This document shows positions 6,164 to 6,562 of a stretch of DNA of 6,562 bases, piece after piece. Each line of letters begins with the position of its first letter. Position 1 is the stretch's first letter. The notes beneath the pieces were generated by a model. That model did no database searches. It was not told where the DNA came from and was given only the letters and a program-made list of their open reading frames with translations. Source of the stretch: an uncultured Bdellovibrio sp. (GTDB lineage Bacteria; Bdellovibrionota; Bdellovibrionia; Bdellovibrionales; Bdellovibrionaceae); assembly GCA_946482355.1 (NCBI GenBank), contig CAMLRE010000124.1, forward strand, positions 1 to 6,562. Direction: 5' to 3'. The translations under genes were made by a program, and so were the position numbers.

Positions 6164-6197
6164 ATTATTCCGTCACATTAAAAAGCGAAGGAATAAT
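6164..6197 (+). repeat. Inverted repeat just after ddl
   Basis: ATTATTCC at 6164-6171 and GGAATAAT at 6190-6197 are exact reverse complements, with an 18-base loop. The stem is A/T-rich and not followed by a T-run, so it is a weak candidate for ending or protecting the ddl transcript. Its right arm touches the left arm of the next repeat. Confidence 0.5.
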
Positions 6198-6255
6198 ATA
6201 TCTCACTTGCAGACTAGATGTTGGTCTGTGAACAGAACTTGCAGTGAGATTATAT
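6196..6255 (+). repeat. Long imperfect inverted repeat with nested inner stem
   Basis: ATATATCTCACT (6196-6207) pairs with AGTGAGATTATAT (6243-6255) over 12 pairs if T6251 bulges out. The eight pairs nearest the loop are perfect. Inside, CAGAC (6210-6214) pairs with GTCTG (6224-6228) around a 9-base loop. It could be an RNA structure in the leader of the zinc-ribbon gene, or a palindromic DNA element. Both arms also carry the 8-base word ACTTGCAG in direct orientation. Confidence 0.55.
6205..6244 (+). repeat. 8-base direct repeat spaced 32 bases
   Basis: ACTTGCAG occurs at 6205-6212 and again at 6237-6244. The 32-base start-to-start distance is about three helical turns, which would place both copies on the same DNA face. 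It could be a tandem protein-binding site, or chance. Confidence 0.35.
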
Positions 6256-6288
6256 ATGATAGTCGGATTCATAGGATGTGAAGACGGC

Positions 6289-6309
6289 TCTCGACAAAAG
6301 ACATCGAGA
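6289..6309 (+). repeat. Small hairpin followed by an A-run, upstream of the zinc-ribbon gene
   Basis: TCTCGA (6289-6294) and TCGAGA (6304-6309) are exact reverse complements around a 9-base loop, followed by a run of A. It ends 11 bases before the Shine-Dalgarno. The A-run after the stem superficially recalls preQ1-type leaders, but the loop does not match that class. Confidence 0.45.
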
Positions 6310-6320
6310 AAAAACAGCTC

Positions 6321-6326
6321 AGGAGG
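6321..6326 (+). promoter_or_regulatory. Very strong Shine-Dalgarno of the zinc-ribbon gene
   Basis: AGGAGG, a full consensus match, lies 6 bases before the ATG at 6333 and is the strongest ribosome-binding site in the window. GCTC (6317-6320) and GAGC (6326-6329) flank it and could form a 4-bp stem that displays the AGGAG in a 5-base loop. High translation is implied. Confidence 0.85.
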
Positions 6327-6332
6327 AGCAAC

Positions 6333-6562
6333 ATGAGATCGCAAGATTCGGCGAACAGCCATCTAAAATTATCTGATCTACCTCGTTACGAAAAAACTGA
6401 AAACACATTTCAGAAAGCGTTTATTGCATTACAATGCAACTGTGTGCTGTGTGCGACGCAATTAGAGCTGAAATTAACCTCTGAAGAAAATAGCATTGAA
6501 GTTAAAGAAGAAGCTTTCTGCCCGCAATGCAATATTCGCATGCGTTCAAAAAGCCATACGGT
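6333..6562 (+). CDS. Small zinc-ribbon-like protein of unknown function (3' end cut by window edge)
   Basis: The frame from the ATG at 6333 stays open to the right edge, giving 76 full codons and no stop. I do not know its function. Residues 1-33 are polar and probably flexible. The core reads FIALQCNCVLCATQLELKL, with Cys35, Cys37 and Cys40, and later AFCPQCNIRM, with Cys63 and Cys66. Two C-X2-C knuckles (37/40 and 63/66) separated by a beta-hairpin-like segment of alternating Leu, Lys and Glu fit a zinc ribbon; Cys35 is extra. The short spacing suggests a protein not much longer than 80 residues, but that cannot be seen. The strong AGGAGG supports the start. It is preceded by a 181-base structured gap, so it probably has its own control apart from ddl. 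Confidence 0.72.
   Translation, partial: MRSQDSANSHLKLSDLPRYEKTENTFQKAFIALQCNCVLCATQLELKLTSEENSIEVKEEAFCPQCNIRMRSKSHT

Larger units (their letters stand above)
6152..6332 (+). other. Non-coding repeat-rich stretch between ddl and the zinc-ribbon gene
   Basis: These 181 bases hold no convincing gene but several inverted repeats (listed separately) and an 8-base direct repeat. They may carry the 3' end of ddl mRNA, a promoter and the leader of the next gene. A possible -10 box TATGAT lies at 6255-6260 (5 of 6) without a good -35. Another weak pair, GTCACA (6172-6177) and TAATAT (6194-6199), is spaced 16. No known riboswitch class could be matched by eye and no T-run terminator was found. Confidence 0.55.

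Noticed and set aside
6200..6250. tRNA gene, suggested by a 7-bp acceptor-like stem
   Set aside because: The stem encloses far too few bases and has no anticodon or T-arm, so it is only an inverted repeat.
6289..6315. preQ1-type riboswitch, suggested by a hairpin followed by an A-run
   Set aside because: The loop lacks the conserved preQ1 bases, and nothing downstream concerns queuosine.
6165..6362. Minus-strand 65-residue open frame across the ddl/zinc-ribbon gap
   Set aside because: It has no Shine-Dalgarno, overlaps the start of the well-supported zinc-ribbon gene, and runs straight through the inverted repeats; its residues show no domain pattern.

Overview
The window reads as chromosomal housekeeping DNA from a Gram-negative bacterium of low to moderate GC content (it looks near 40%; I did not compute it). 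A periplasmic solute-binding protein, a probable lipoprotein and peptidoglycan precursor synthesis all fit a double-membrane cell. The general flavour of the proteins (a two-part GNAT protein, a small Cys-rich zinc-ribbon protein, a lineage-specific lipoprotein) makes me think of Bdellovibrionota or a related former deltaproteobacterial group. That placement is an impression from memory, not proof. No mobile elements, CRISPR arrays, tRNA or rRNA genes were seen.

Layout: two transcription units diverge from a compact intergenic region at about 2388-2507 that holds two good back-to-back sigma-70-like promoters. The leftward unit (minus strand) is a tight four-gene operon: single-cluster ferredoxin, endonuclease III (nth, TTG start), a four-helix DoxX-like membrane protein, and a ThiB-like thiamine-binding protein cut by the left window edge. 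The gaps are only 5, 5 and 6 bases. The rightward unit is a GNAT acetyltransferase whose stop overlaps the start of a probable lipoprotein (ATGA overlap). It is followed after 51 bases by an ElbB-like DJ-1/PfpI protein and after another 21 bases by D-alanine--D-alanine ligase (ddl). After ddl comes a 181-base non-coding stretch with several inverted repeats. It leads into a small zinc-ribbon-like gene with a very strong Shine-Dalgarno sequence, cut by the right edge.

How the genes work together: the ferredoxin and endonuclease III both carry [4Fe-4S] clusters and share an operon, but I see no established functional link. ThiB would deliver thiamine to an ABC importer presumably encoded just past the left edge. 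ddl supplies D-Ala-D-Ala for peptidoglycan. The most unexplained material is non-coding: a perfect 8-bp hairpin whose 3' arm overlaps the ElbB ribosome-binding site, and the repeat-rich region after ddl. I found no convincing new multi-gene system; the findings are individual oddities rather than one clear discovery.
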